A stretch of 64,000 nucleotides of DNA from Actinomycetota bacterium. Its GTDB lineage: Bacteria; Actinomycetota; Actinomycetes; S36-B12. The translations under genes were made by a program, and so were the position numbers. The stretch covers positions 1-64,000 of the forward strand of contig JAUSNB010000023.1 in assembly GCA_030645615.1 (NCBI GenBank), in the 5' to 3' direction. Positions 1-8,367 of this stretch are shown here, one piece after another. The notes under the pieces were generated by a model, which did not search any database, had not been told where the DNA came from, and saw only the letters and a program-made list of their open reading frames with translations. Position 1 is the stretch's first letter, and each line of letters opens with the position of its first letter.

Positions 1-1
1 C

Positions 2-118
2 GAACGCGCCTTCTGCCGACTCAAGAGCTGGCGCGGCATCGCCACCAGGTACGACAAGCACGCCCGCACCTACCGTGCCGCACTGGTTCTCGCCGCGATC
101 GTCCTGTTCTGGCTATGA
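2..118 (+). CDS. IS5-type transposase, C-terminal fragment (cut by window edge)
   Basis: Frame 2 reads ERAFCRLKSWRGIATRYDKH and ends at TGA 116-118. The ERAF.RLK.WRGIATRYDK block followed by a hydrophobic tail is the C-terminal signature of IS5-family (IS427-like) DDE transposases; the E of ERAF is probably the catalytic Glu of the DDE triad, judged from family knowledge. Only the last 38 codons are inside the window, so I cannot say whether the copy is intact. I see no obvious terminal inverted repeat in the 15 bases before the next gene. Confidence 0.8.
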   Translation, partial: ERAFCRLKSWRGIATRYDKHARTYRAALVLAAIVLFWL

Positions 119-133
119 ACCATCAGACACGCC

Positions 134-712
134 CTAGGCGCGCGGGAGGAGCGCGCGCAGGCAGCGGACGGCCGTTGTCGGGTCGTCCACCCAGAAAGAC
201 ACCTGCCTGAAGGTGTAGCGCCCACGGGGAAGCTGCGCGGTGACGGGGCCGGCCATCACCAGGTGCAGGTTGACCTGGTTGGACACCGTGATCAGCAAGT
301 GCGGGTCATCCTCGGCATCGAGCTGCACGACCCGGGATGACTCGACGCTTCTGGTGTACGTGGTCGCCGACGAGATCGCCGTGATCGGGACGACCACCTC
401 GACCGTGTGACCGCTGCGGATCCGCAGGCGATCGCGCTCGACCAGGTGCGGGTGCACGATGAGTCCCCCGAGGTAGCCGAGCATCCAGACCAGGCCCCAC
501 AGGCTGGCGATGAGGAGCGGCCACCGCACCCACGGCCACGGGATGATGAAGTGCACGACGGCCATCTCGAGGGCGGACGCGCCGATCCACAGCCACACCG
601 TCGTGCGAACCAGGTCGACGTACGGGAAGGCCACGGTGCCCGGCGGACCAAGGTCGGGGCGCCGGCCGATCCACCTGGCCAGGTTGGTGTAGATGCCCCG
701 CTCAAAGTTCAT
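134..712 (-). CDS. Two-helix membrane protein with soluble C-terminal domain, unknown function
   Basis: A 192-residue protein that I do not recognise. Two hydrophobic helices lie at about residues 35-54 and 61-84, followed by a mainly beta C-terminal half rich in V/I/T. The half-membrane, half-beta layout resembles bacterial PH-like or DUF membrane proteins, but I see no diagnostic motif. I chose the ATG at 712 (MNFERGIYTN) because the longer in-frame extension to 820 is Pro/Gly-rich low complexity and would cover the promoter space shared with the divergent oxidoreductase gene. Confidence 0.6.
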   Translation of the reverse strand: MNFERGIYTNLARWIGRRPDLGPPGTVAFPYVDLVRTTVWLWIGASALEMAVVHFIIPWPWVRWPLLIASLWGLVWMLGYLGGLIVHPHLVERDRLRIRSGHTVEVVVPITAISSATTYTRSVESSRVVQLDAEDDPHLLITVSNQVNLHLVMAGPVTAQLPRGRYTFRQVSFWVDDPTTAVRCLRALLPRA

Positions 713-838
713 GGCCCGCCGCCAGGTGCTGGTCCCCCTGGGGTCCGGCTGCACCCCGCGCGCAGGGTCAGGAGTCACGGGGTGGCCGCAACCTAGACTC
801 GGTGGAAACCACACGCACAACGTACCGAGAGGCCGGAC

Positions 839-1870
839 TTGGCACCCCTACCGCTGTCGATCCTCGACCTCGCCGTCGTCGGCCGCGACCAGACCGTGCA
901 CGACAGCCTGGCGGGCTGCGTTCGGTTCGCTCAGCATGCGGAGCACTGCGGCTACCTGCGGGCCTGGTACGCGGAGCACCACAACATGGCGACGATCGCC
1001 TCGTCGGCCACCGCCGTGCTCATCGCCCATGTCGCTGCTCACACCGAACGGATCCGGGTCGGGGCGGGCGGGGTGATGCTGCCCAACCACGCGCCGCTCA
1101 TGATCGCGGAGCAGTTCGGAACACTGGCCACGCTGCATCCTGGGCGGATCGACCTCGGCCTGGGGCGTGCTCCGGGGACCGACCAGGGCACGATGCGGGC
1201 ACTCAGGCGCGATCCGATGGCCGCCGACTCCTTTCCGCAGGACGTGCTCGAGCTGCAGGGCTACCTCGCAGACGACACGTTGATGCCGCACGTGTACGCC
1301 ACCCCGGGCCGTGGCACCCACGTGCCCCTCTACATCCTCGGGTCATCGCTGTTCGGCGCCCAGCTCGCGGCGATGCTGGGCCTTCCGTATGCATTTGCCT
1401 CCCATTTCGCCCCCACCGCGCTGACCGACGCCGTGGCGATCTACCGGGAGCGGTTCCAGCCTTCCGCCCAGCTGGATCGTCCCTACGTCATCGCCTCGGT
1501 GAACGTCGTCGCTGCGGACACCGATGCCGAGGCGATGGAGCAGCGCGAGCGCAGGCGCCGTGGGCTGGCCCGGTCGCTGTTCGGCCGTCCCGGCGCCCCG
1601 TTGGCCGACCACGAGGTCGAGGCCGTCCTGGCGGGCCCGCAGGGTCATGCCATCGACCAGATGATGACGTACAGCGCGGTGGGGCAGCCCACGGCGGTGC
1701 GCGAGTACCTCGACGCCTTCCGGCAGCACGCAGACGCCGACGAGCTGATGGTGGTGACGCTCGGCGACGGGATCGACGTACGACTGCGGTCCCTGGAGTT
1801 GCTGGCCGAGGCGATGGATCTCCGGCCTGACGACAACAAATCCGCGTCCCCTGCATCCACCGGGGCCTAG
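839..1870 (+). CDS. LLM-class flavin-dependent oxidoreductase (luciferase-like)
   Basis: A 343-residue luciferase-like monooxygenase of the MsnO8-type subgroup. The N-terminus [12 protein letters not shown] is typical of this subgroup. AWYAEHHNM near residue 45 and [14 protein letters not shown] near residue 80 match the conserved substrate/flavin-pocket segments of LLM oxidoreductases, and LGLGRAPG near residue 105 is a further conserved block. These enzymes use reduced FMN or F420 delivered by a partner; the substrate cannot be told from sequence. The start is TTG 839, with GAGAGG upstream. It is divergent from the membrane-protein gene and probably monocistronic. Confidence 0.85.
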   Translation: MAPLPLSILDLAVVGRDQTVHDSLAGCVRFAQHAEHCGYLRAWYAEHHNMATIASSATAVLIAHVAAHTERIRVGAGGVMLPNHAPLMIAEQFGTLATLHPGRIDLGLGRAPGTDQGTMRALRRDPMAADSFPQDVLELQGYLADDTLMPHVYATPGRGTHVPLYILGSSLFGAQLAAMLGLPYAFASHFAPTALTDAVAIYRERFQPSAQLDRPYVIASVNVVAADTDAEAMEQRERRRRGLARSLFGRPGAPLADHEVEAVLAGPQGHAIDQMMTYSAVGQPTAVREYLDAFRQHADADELMVVTLGDGIDVRLRSLELLAEAMDLRPDDNKSASPASTGA

Positions 1871-1935
1871 GAGGGCGAAGAAGGAGTGGAGGCCTAGCCG
1901 GCCGCCTTTCCATCCGATACCCGAAGGAGCCCCGA

Positions 1936-2511
1936 ATGAGGAAGACCCTTGCCGTCGCTGGAGCGGCAGTGGCCACCAGCCTGCTGCTCGCCGCCTGCGG
2001 GAGCAGCACCAGTTCGTCGGAGTCGACGGCAGCGGCATCGTCCGCCGCCGCTTCCGAGAGCGCGATGTCCTCTGACGACGCCATGGCCCAGGACATCGTG
2101 ACCATCGCCAGCACGACGGACGGCTTCGCCACCCTCGCGGCCGCCGTCACGGCTGCCGGACTGGTCGAGACCCTGCAGGGTCCCGGGCCGTTCACCGTGT
2201 TCGCCCCGACGGACGAGGCCTTCGCCGCGCTGCCGGCGGGCGTGCTCGACAAGCTCCTGCTGCCGGAGAACAAGGACACACTCGTCAAGATCCTGACGTA
2301 CCACGTCGTCCCGGGCGCCGTGATGGCCGCGGACGTGACGGATGGGGACGTCGCGACGGTCGAAGGGCAGACAGTCTCCCTGTCGACGGCTGACGGAGTC
2401 ACCGTAAACGGTGCCACCGTGGTGCAGGCCGACGTGGTCGCATCCAACGGCGTCATCCACGCCATCGACGCCGTGATCCTGCCCCCGGACGTGGACCCGG
2501 CCGCCCTCTAG
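1936..2511 (+). CDS. Fasciclin-domain lipoprotein
   Basis: A 191-residue exported lipoprotein. Residues 1-21 form a signal peptide ending in the lipobox LLAACG, followed by a Ser/Ala-rich linker to about residue 45. A single fasciclin (FAS1) domain follows, shown by its H1 block ([16 protein letters not shown]) and the YHVVPG and [14 protein letters not shown] segments near the C-terminus. Homologues such as the mycobacterial MPT70/MPT83-like proteins are surface proteins of uncertain adhesive role. AAGGAG sits seven bases before the ATG, and a strong terminator follows. Confidence 0.9.
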   Translation: MRKTLAVAGAAVATSLLLAACGSSTSSSESTAAASSAAASESAMSSDDAMAQDIVTIASTTDGFATLAAAVTAAGLVETLQGPGPFTVFAPTDEAFAALPAGVLDKLLLPENKDTLVKILTYHVVPGAVMAADVTDGDVATVEGQTVSLSTADGVTVNGATVVQADVVASNGVIHAIDAVILPPDVDPAAL

Positions 2512-2530
2512 TCACACGGCCTTCGTCAGC

Positions 2531-2574
2531 CAGCAAGCCGGCCCCTCGCTTCCAAGCGGGGGGCCGGCTTGCTG
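2531..2574. terminator. Bidirectional hairpin terminator
   Basis: A long GC-rich stem pairs CAGCAAGCCGGCCCC with GGGGGCCGGCTTGCTG around a short loop. It lies between the convergent ends of the fasciclin gene and the oxidoreductase gene, so it can serve both strands. No clear T-tract follows, as is usual in actinobacteria. Confidence 0.8.
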
Positions 2575-2580
2575 CCAGGC

Positions 2581-3522
2581 CTAGGCGCGCAAGGAGTCGA
2601 CGGCCCGTGCCACCCTGATGGAATCGCGGGGCGGCAGCACCCAGCCGCCCTCCCCCCGGATGGCGGCGCTCACGTCCTCGAACATCACCTGGTAGGCATC
2701 GACCTCGGGGAACGACTCGACGTGCCCGTCCACCCACACGTCCGTCGCCTTGCGCCAAGAAGCCCAGGCCTCGTCGTCCTCGACCCGGATCTGGCCCGCG
2801 GTGCCGTGGAGGGTGAGCCGCTGGGACGCGGGCATCGCGAAACTGCCGACCACCGTCGCCCGACTGCCACTGCCCCAGCCAAGCGTCGCCTTGGTCGTGA
2901 GGTCGATGTCCACGCCTCCGAGGGTGCGCTCGACGTCGACGACCGCGAGGTCCTCCACTGCCGGCAGGCAGGCGAGCAGCCCGTGCAGCGGGTAGATGCC
3001 CACGTCGTACAGGGCGCCACCACCGCGCGAGGCCTCGAGCCGGTAATTTCCCTCAGTCACCCCGTCGAACGTGAAGGTGCCGAGGTAGGAGGTCACCTCG
3101 CCGAGGCTGCCATCCGTGGCGAGCTGCACGATCCGACGCATCCGGGGATGCCACCGCGTCCAGACGGCCTCGACCAGCAGCACGCCGGCAGCCTCGGCCC
3201 GCGCGAAGGCCGCCTCGGCCTCCCCCGCGGTCATGACCATCGGCTTCTCGCACAGCACATGCTTGCCCGCCTCGATGCAGTCATCGATCCATGGCAGGTG
3301 GGCGTCGTTGTTCAGGCAGATGTAGACCGCATCGATGGCGGGGTCCTCGACGACGGCGGCATAGGCGTCGAAGGCCCTCTCCGCACCCGTGGCCCGCGCC
3401 CGCTCAAGGTCGCTGGCCGCGGCAGCCGTGAACCGTGCTCCCGCAGCATTGTGCAGCGCCGCACCCGTCGCCTGATTGACCAGCCAGCCGGCCCCGAGGA
3501 CTCCCCATTGCACATCGCTCAT
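2581..3522 (-). CDS. Gfo/Idh/MocA family NAD(P)-dependent oxidoreductase
   Basis: A 313-residue protein with an N-terminal Rossmann fold (VQWGVLGAGW, GxGxxG-type) and the family signature CEKPM at about residues 90-95, whose Lys is part of the catalytic EKP motif. The C-terminal half is the alpha/beta substrate domain (GGGALYDVGIYPLHGLL, the conserved G.L.D.G.H segment). Members oxidise or reduce sugars, inositols or dihydrodiols; the substrate is not inferable. Its start overlaps the stop of the next gene upstream by 4 nt, so the pair is co-transcribed. Confidence 0.9.
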   Translation of the reverse strand: MSDVQWGVLGAGWLVNQATGAALHNAAGARFTAAAASDLERARATGAERAFDAYAAVVEDPAIDAVYICLNNDAHLPWIDDCIEAGKHVLCEKPMVMTAGEAEAAFARAEAAGVLLVEAVWTRWHPRMRRIVQLATDGSLGEVTSYLGTFTFDGVTEGNYRLEASRGGGALYDVGIYPLHGLLACLPAVEDLAVVDVERTLGGVDIDLTTKATLGWGSGSRATVVGSFAMPASQRLTLHGTAGQIRVEDDEAWASWRKATDVWVDGHVESFPEVDAYQVMFEDVSAAIRGEGGWVLPPRDSIRVARAVDSLRA

Positions 3523-4529
3523 CGCAGCAGCCGAGGCGTGACAGGGCGCCCGAGGTCGCGTGCCGATTCCTCCGCTGCCTGCATGACGGCGACGACATCG
3601 CGAGACTGTCGAGCCGACACCTGCATGGGGGCACCGGTGGCCAGGTGGGCGGCCAGCTCACGGTGGAACTCATGCACCGGCACCTCGTCGAGCGGCACCT
3701 CGACTCGGGTGCCGTCCGGGCCGTACTGGAACAGCCGCGCGGGCAGGTCGGCCACGACTGGCTCGGCCTGCGGGTCCCATTCCCCCACGATCGCGCCGGC
3801 GGTACCCAGCACGTGGTACTTCGGCCGCCGGGCGGCAGACAGGTCCGAGTGCACGAAGGTCGCCTGCGTGCCGTCCGCGAAGGTGAGCACGACCGAGGCA
3901 TGGTCGGCGTTGGTCACGTGCGTCCAGTGCCGTTTGTGGTTGACCCCCGAGACATGGGCGACGGGAGCGTCGAAGACATCGAGGATCTGGTCGAGGAAGT
4001 GCGAGCCCCAGTCGAAGACCGCGCCGCCGGAGATCTCGACGTCGGAGTGCCAGAAGTCACAGGGTCGCGAGTAGCCGCCGACGAAGCTGTCGTACTGGAA
4101 CACCTCCCCGATCGCTCCCTCGCGCAGCAGGCGGCGCATCGTCACAAAGTCGGGGTCGAACCGCCGGTTCTGGTACACGACCAGCGTCAATCCACGTTCG
4201 GCGGCCACCGCCATGAGCTCGTCGCATTGGTCGGCGGTCAGGGCCATCGGCTTCTCCAGGACGACGTGGATTCCACGGTTCAGCGCGGCGAGGGCCCACT
4301 CGTAGTGGGTGTTCGGGGGCGTGGAGACGACGACGACGTCCACGAGCCCGGAGCCGAGCATCAGCGTCGCGTCGTCGAATGGCTGGGCATCGGGAGCCAG
4401 CTCCAGGGCCGCCGCGATCCGCTCGGGGTTGGTGTCGCATACGGCGGTGAGCTTCCATCCCTCGATCGACTGGACCGCGAGGTTGTGCTCATGCCCGATC
4501 GCGCCGTACGCCAGCAGGCCAACACGCAT
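3519..4529 (-). CDS. Gfo/Idh/MocA family NAD(P)-dependent oxidoreductase
   Basis: A 336-residue second member of the family and first gene of the two-gene operon. The start MRVGLLAYGAIG at ATG 4529 leads directly into the Rossmann strand. The longer in-frame extension to 4778 would run across the 44-bp attachment repeat of the adjacent element and is rejected. LEKPMAL near residue 95 holds the catalytic EKP motif, and GGAVFDWGSHFLDQ carries the conserved D.G.H segment. The pairing of two paralogues suggests one sugar- or polyol-oxidising pathway with two dehydrogenase steps; this is inference. Confidence 0.88.
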   Translation of the reverse strand: MRVGLLAYGAIGHEHNLAVQSIEGWKLTAVCDTNPERIAAALELAPDAQPFDDATLMLGSGLVDVVVVSTPPNTHYEWALAALNRGIHVVLEKPMALTADQCDELMAVAAERGLTLVVYQNRRFDPDFVTMRRLLREGAIGEVFQYDSFVGGYSRPCDFWHSDVEISGGAVFDWGSHFLDQILDVFDAPVAHVSGVNHKRHWTHVTNADHASVVLTFADGTQATFVHSDLSAARRPKYHVLGTAGAIVGEWDPQAEPVVADLPARLFQYGPDGTRVEVPLDEVPVHEFHRELAAHLATGAPMQVSARQSRDVVAVMQAAEESARDLGRPVTPRLLR

Positions 4530-4672
4530 GCCGACGACGGTATTGCATACCGATGATCTCCGCTCGCACAGCGATTGGCCCCGATTGTCGGCGGGCTCCG
4601 TCGTGCAGGCAGCACGCGACGGTGGGGCCCGCTGCACCACATCGCCGTGCGATGCAACGGGACCAATCCCCC

Positions 4673-4716
4673 GTGGGGCGGGTCGGGCTCGAACCGACGA
4701 CGACCAGATTATGAGT
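4673..4716. repeat. Left attachment site core (attL), 44-bp direct repeat
   Basis: This is identical to 21668-21711. It matches the tRNA(CAU) sequence from the acceptor 3' end through the T-arm and the anticodon, but the sequence after 4716 no longer continues the tRNA. It is therefore the displaced copy of the integration site. Confidence 0.93.
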
Positions 4717-4738
4717 ACCCGTAGTGAGGTGAAATACT

Positions 4739-4768
4739 GTTGCGTACCAATGGTTTTCGAGGTACTTT
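4739..4768 (+). promoter_or_regulatory. Integrase promoter overlapping a candidate integrase-binding arm site
   Basis: TTGCGT (4740-4745), a 17-bp spacer and TACTTT (4763-4768) form a plausible vegetative promoter, with transcription starting near 4775 and leading to the integrase ATG at 4853. Bases 4739-4759 also match, in inverse orientation, 21635-21655 at the other end of the element (16 of 21 positions). This suggests a symmetric arm site in attP and possible autoregulation by the integrase. The rest of 4530-4852 holds only attL and the leader. Confidence 0.5.
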
Positions 4769-4852
4769 GGCGTGCCATTCCACGTACGTTCTACGACAGC
4801 AGACGACGTAAGGACACGTGGGAACACGACCGCGCAAAGGCGGGGAGAAGCC

Positions 4853-6031
4853 ATGCCGACACCGACCACTCGTCGTCGATCTTTTGGGAGCATTCGTCGC
4901 CTGCCGTCGGGCAACTATCAGGCGCGCTACACCGGTCCGGATGGAATCTCACGCTTCGCGTCGATCACCTTCCCGACGAAGGCGGACGCGAACGCCTTCC
5001 TCGCTACGACACAGGCTGACATCGTGCGCGAGACGTGGAAGGCGCCCAAGCACTCACGGACCACCCTCGGCGATTACGCCCGCACCTGGATCGCGCAGCG
5101 TCCGGTCAAGCCTTCGACGCGCCTGCGATACGAGGCGTCGTGGGCCAACCACATCGAGCCGTACCTGGGGGGCCGTTCGATAAGCGAAATCACGCCGGCC
5201 GCGGTTCGTACGTGGTACGCAGCACTCGACGAGCAGGTTCAGGTGAAGCGCGCCGAGAGTACCCGCCCCCTCGCCGCGCCTACCAGCGTCGGTTCAGCGA
5301 CCCAGTCGCACGCCTACCGACTCCTCAAGGCGATCATGAACACGGCCGTAGACGACGAGCTGATCGCCCGCAACCCCTGCCGGATCAAGGGCGCCAGCAC
5401 CTACCAGCACCCCGAGCGGCCGACCTTGGACATCCGCGACATCGAGGAGCTCGCTCGCTCCGTGCCGCCGCGCTACCGTGCCGCCGTGTACGTCCTCGCG
5501 TGGGGCGCCATCCGGCTCGGCGAGGCGGCCGAGCTGCGCCGCAAGGATGTCGACCTCGACCGCCTGGAGATCCGCGTCGAGCGAGCCGTCTACCCGCTCG
5601 ACGGCGAGTACCGGGTGCAGACTCCGAAGTCCAGGGCAGGCATCCGCACAGTGATCCTCCCGGAATTCGTCGTCGACGAGCTCCGAGCGCACATGGCGAC
5701 CTTCTCCCCGATCGGCCCCGAGGGCCTGGTCTTCCCTACGCGGTCGGGCACCTGCGCCTACAACGGCATCCAACTCGCCATCACGCGCACACTTCGGCTG
5801 CTGGGACACGAGCACGTGCGCGTGCACGACTTACGGCACTCGGGACAGCTGCTGGCCGCGACCAACGGGGCGACGCTTACCGACCTCCAGCGACGGATGG
5901 GGCACTCCACCGTCAACGCGGCAATGGCCTACGCTCACGCGTCGCGCGACAACGGCCGTAGCATTGCTGAGCGGATGAATGCCCAGCGGTCCACCGTGGT
6001 GGACATCAGCAGCCGCAAGGAGACGGGCTGA
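4853..6031 (+). CDS. int: Tyrosine-recombinase integrase
   Basis: A 392-residue site-specific recombinase for integration into, and excision from, the tRNA gene. Residues 1-60 form an arm-binding AP2-like domain (GSIRRLPSGNYQARYTGPDG), residues 70-180 the SAM-like core-binding domain, and residues 190-380 the catalytic domain. The catalytic set is complete: R221 (GAIRLGE), K259, H325-x2-R328 (HDLRH), H351 (GHS) and nucleophile Y360. The ATG at 4853 follows GGGGAGAAG; an upstream in-frame GTG at 4772 precedes the likely transcription start and was rejected. It lies at the attL end, reading inward. Confidence 0.93.
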   Translation: MPTPTTRRRSFGSIRRLPSGNYQARYTGPDGISRFASITFPTKADANAFLATTQADIVRETWKAPKHSRTTLGDYARTWIAQRPVKPSTRLRYEASWANHIEPYLGGRSISEITPAAVRTWYAALDEQVQVKRAESTRPLAAPTSVGSATQSHAYRLLKAIMNTAVDDELIARNPCRIKGASTYQHPERPTLDIRDIEELARSVPPRYRAAVYVLAWGAIRLGEAAELRRKDVDLDRLEIRVERAVYPLDGEYRVQTPKSRAGIRTVILPEFVVDELRAHMATFSPIGPEGLVFPTRSGTCAYNGIQLAITRTLRLLGHEHVRVHDLRHSGQLLAATNGATLTDLQRRMGHSTVNAAMAYAHASRDNGRSIAERMNAQRSTVVDISSRKETG

Positions 6032-6103
6032 CAGGACTGGGAACCTCGAGGAGGCCGTCCGCGCATCCCTGAGGATGCCCCCGTACTCGCAACATGTGTG
6101 AGG

Positions 6104-6157
6104 CTTATTCAAGGTTTCACTCGAAACCTTGAATAAGGAGCGGACCTGTTCAAGGTT
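6104..6157. terminator. Perfect 15-bp inverted repeat plus a third half-site
   Basis: CTTATTCAAGGTTTC (6104-6118) and GAAACCTTGAATAAG (6123-6137) form a perfect stem with a 4-base loop. TTCAAGGTT recurs at 6149-6157. The position between the convergent ends of int and abiEii fits a bidirectional terminator, but the low GC of the stem and the extra half-site also fit a protein-binding site. Confidence 0.5.
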
Positions 6158-6227
6158 GTGGCGCCGGGTCATCGATCCCAGAACGGCATGCTGACCCGGC
6201 AGGATGGCCCCGCCGGCGCGGGTCCGC

Positions 6228-7040
6228 CTACGAATCCACCGCGTCCATGAGGTCCCTCGCCAGCAGCACCACGCCTTCGGCCACGGCAACCGGGTCGCCG
6301 ACCAGCCGCTCGGCGGCTCCGGCCATGAGCGAACCGCGGGCATTCGCCCCCACCGCGAAGTCACTGTCCAGGTGCTCCAGCGCCTCACTGGTTACCTCGG
6401 CGCTGACAGGGTCGCGCAGCAGGCGGCTCAGGGTGGCGGAGAGGACCTCTGTTTCGATGGCCCGGAGCAGGCGATACACGTCGTGTGCGTCCTTGTTGTT
6501 GAGCCGATCAGGGGTGTCGATCCGGTCGTGGATCTTGTGCAGCTTGGCCACGAGCAAGGCCGCCGGGCCAGCCACCGCAACAGTGAACTCGCGAGGATCG
6601 GCGGCTGGGTCGAGAGCACCAATCGACATCGGTGAGTTGTCGACAAGAGCTGCTTCGAGGCCGCGCGCCCGTCGCATCGCCTTGGAATCGTGCGGTGGCA
6701 CGCGCACGCCGCGCCTTCCGGCGCCTGCGACCGCCTCGGGGACCTTCAGGTCGACCGGCACTCCGCGGCGCGAGATCCAGGTGCCGATGGCGCTGCTTCG
6801 TGGGTCGGGCGCGAATCCGGCCTCCCGCATCGCGTCGTTGACGAGCGGGGCGGAGCTCAGAACGTCTGGGTCCAGGGCGAGATCTCCGTCGGTGGTGAAC
6901 TCGGCGATGGCCACGTCGGCCGACCCGGTGTGCAGGTAGATGGCCTGGGCGCCGACGACGATGATCGCGTCGAGCTGGGCCTCGAGCGCCTCGATCGCGT
7001 CCAGCAGCGCCGTCCTGGCCATCGTCAACTCGTCAGGCAC
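6228..7040 (-). CDS. abiEii: AbiEii-like nucleotidyltransferase toxin
   Basis: A 270-residue nucleotidyltransferase-fold protein, predicted toxin of a type IV toxin-antitoxin pair. The segment VVGAQAIYLHTG followed by TTDGDLAL near residues 30-55 matches the nucleotidyltransferase G-x-x-A and D-x-D-type motif of the AbiEii/AbiGii family, and KLHKIHDR near residue 170 is the other conserved block. AbiEii-type toxins modify tRNA or other targets with nucleotides and block growth after phage infection. The GTG start at 7040 overlaps the antitoxin stop by 8 nt; ATG 7022 is an alternative. Confidence 0.78.
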   Translation of the reverse strand: MPDELTMARTALLDAIEALEAQLDAIIVVGAQAIYLHTGSADVAIAEFTTDGDLALDPDVLSSAPLVNDAMREAGFAPDPRSSAIGTWISRRGVPVDLKVPEAVAGAGRRGVRVPPHDSKAMRRARGLEAALVDNSPMSIGALDPAADPREFTVAVAGPAALLVAKLHKIHDRIDTPDRLNNKDAHDVYRLLRAIETEVLSATLSRLLRDPVSAEVTSEALEHLDSDFAVGANARGSLMAGAAERLVGDPVAVAEGVVLLARDLMDAVDS

Positions 7041-8115
7041 GACGCCACTTACTCTCGTTGTCCTTCATCCAGGCGATGAGGTACTCGCCTTCAGCCGGCT
7101 CACGACCGGGACCGTTGAGGAGATCGGCCGCGACCTGCGCCGGCGCTGCGACCGGATAGCCGTCACGCGACGGCACCGTGTTCTCGAACTGGAACGCGCC
7201 CGCGATTCCGGGCTCAAGGAGGACCACGTTCGGGGCGGCCTCGTTGGGCCGCAGACCCCAACGTTCGGCAGCGTCCTCGATGGACGACACGTAGACGTAC
7301 GCGGCCTTCGCTGGCGCATAGGTGGCCCACTCGCTCGCCGCGAAGGAGCCCGTGACGGCAACCGGGAAGGGCGCCCCCTTGGCGACCTTGTTCAAGAAGT
7401 ACGCCGCGCCCCGGGGCTCGATGAACGAGGTGGAATGCGCGGCACTGGTGAACGGAGCCTCGCTGCTCCACTGTCGAAGCAGTCGTTCCCAATCGGTCAG
7501 GACATAGCGATCCTCGTTCTTGGACACCAGGTCTTCTCGCTGCAGGTACTCCAGCACGCGATACGTGGCACCGTTCGATGCACCCGAAGTGGCTATGAGT
7601 TCGCGCACGCGCCAAGCGCGATCGAAGTCGAGCAGGGCGCGGGCGACACGTGCGGCAGGCTCGCCCTTCAGGGTTCCGCGTGGGCGTCCCTGGCGCCACG
7701 GGTCGCGATCCTGTCCGCGGTCCGCGATGTACAGCGCCGGGGCATCGGCAACGATCCGGAGGTTTCCTGTGGCGTCCGCGTAGGAAAGACCCTCCTCAGC
7801 GAGCGCATCCCGCACTGACGGCGGAAGGTACTGAGCCGCCACGACGGGGACTGCCTCGGCTGACCCCGCGAGCGCTCGTACCTGACGAGCGACAGCACCA
7901 ACGTCCCGCCGCTCGACAGTGCGCTTGACCTCGAACACAAGGCGAATGCGCTGACCGTCCGGGGCCTGAATGCTCATCTCCAGGTCCGGCCGCCCCTTGT
8001 CTCGGATTGCGTTGAAGGACTCCTGGACCTTCCAGGTGGGAGGAACTCGGTCACGCACCATGACGGCGACGCGGCGGGCCAGCTCACCCTCGGTGGGCGC
8101 GCTCTCAACTGGCAT
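7033..8115 (-). CDS. abiEi: AbiEi-like antitoxin / autorepressor
   Basis: A 360-residue first gene of the pair. Residues 1-110 resemble the restriction-endonuclease-like fold seen at the N-terminus of actinobacterial AbiEi relatives (GRPDLEMSI then VFEVKRT). A winged-helix region follows around residues 150-200 (DFDRAWRVRELIATSGAS then VLEYLQREDLV), and the C-terminal half is the AbiEi antitoxin domain. AbiEi proteins neutralise AbiEii and repress their own promoter through inverted repeats; such a site is visible at 8173-8200. GGGAGGTG precedes the ATG at 8115. Confidence 0.75.
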   Translation of the reverse strand: MPVESAPTEGELARRVAVMVRDRVPPTWKVQESFNAIRDKGRPDLEMSIQAPDGQRIRLVFEVKRTVERRDVGAVARQVRALAGSAEAVPVVAAQYLPPSVRDALAEEGLSYADATGNLRIVADAPALYIADRGQDRDPWRQGRPRGTLKGEPAARVARALLDFDRAWRVRELIATSGASNGATYRVLEYLQREDLVSKNEDRYVLTDWERLLRQWSSEAPFTSAAHSTSFIEPRGAAYFLNKVAKGAPFPVAVTGSFAASEWATYAPAKAAYVYVSSIEDAAERWGLRPNEAAPNVVLLEPGIAGAFQFENTVPSRDGYPVAAPAQVAADLLNGPGREPAEGEYLIAWMKDNESKWRRA

Positions 8116-8172
8116 CCGACACCTCCCTACCGGTATCTCTATGGTTCCGCTGTCGGCGGACTCGCGTACTTA

Positions 8173-8200
8173 TCCGAACATACTAGCACCTTCGTTCGGA
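8173..8200 (-). promoter_or_regulatory. Candidate AbiEi operator over the abiE promoter
   Basis: A perfect 7-bp inverted repeat, TCCGAAC (8173-8179) and GTTCGGA (8194-8200), is separated by 14 bp. On the minus strand the spacer contains TAGTAT, a good -10 hexamer, about 60 bases before abiEi. A further half-site, CCGAACA, lies near 8245. Negative autoregulation of abiE operons by AbiEi at inverted repeats is known. I see no gene in 8116-8367. Confidence 0.55.
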
Positions 8201-8367
8201 AAACACCCTCTCTCCGCCGCACAGGGAGTTCAGCCATTTCCCGAACATCACCGGCCTCACCGATCTGCCTACCGGGGGTGAGGAGTCCTGGCTGGCCCTG
8301 CCCCTGTCATACGCAACCGATCTTCGGGGGAATCCAGCAGAGTGCGGTCGCAACTGACAGCGCTGAG

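Noticed and set aside
4673-4716. A second tRNA gene at the left repeat
   Set aside because: Only the 3' half is present; the D-arm and 5' acceptor strand are missing, so it is an attachment-site remnant.
4772-4852. Upstream GTG start giving a 27-residue longer integrase
   Set aside because: It precedes or coincides with the likely transcription start and lacks a ribosome site, whereas ATG 4853 has GGGGAGAAG.
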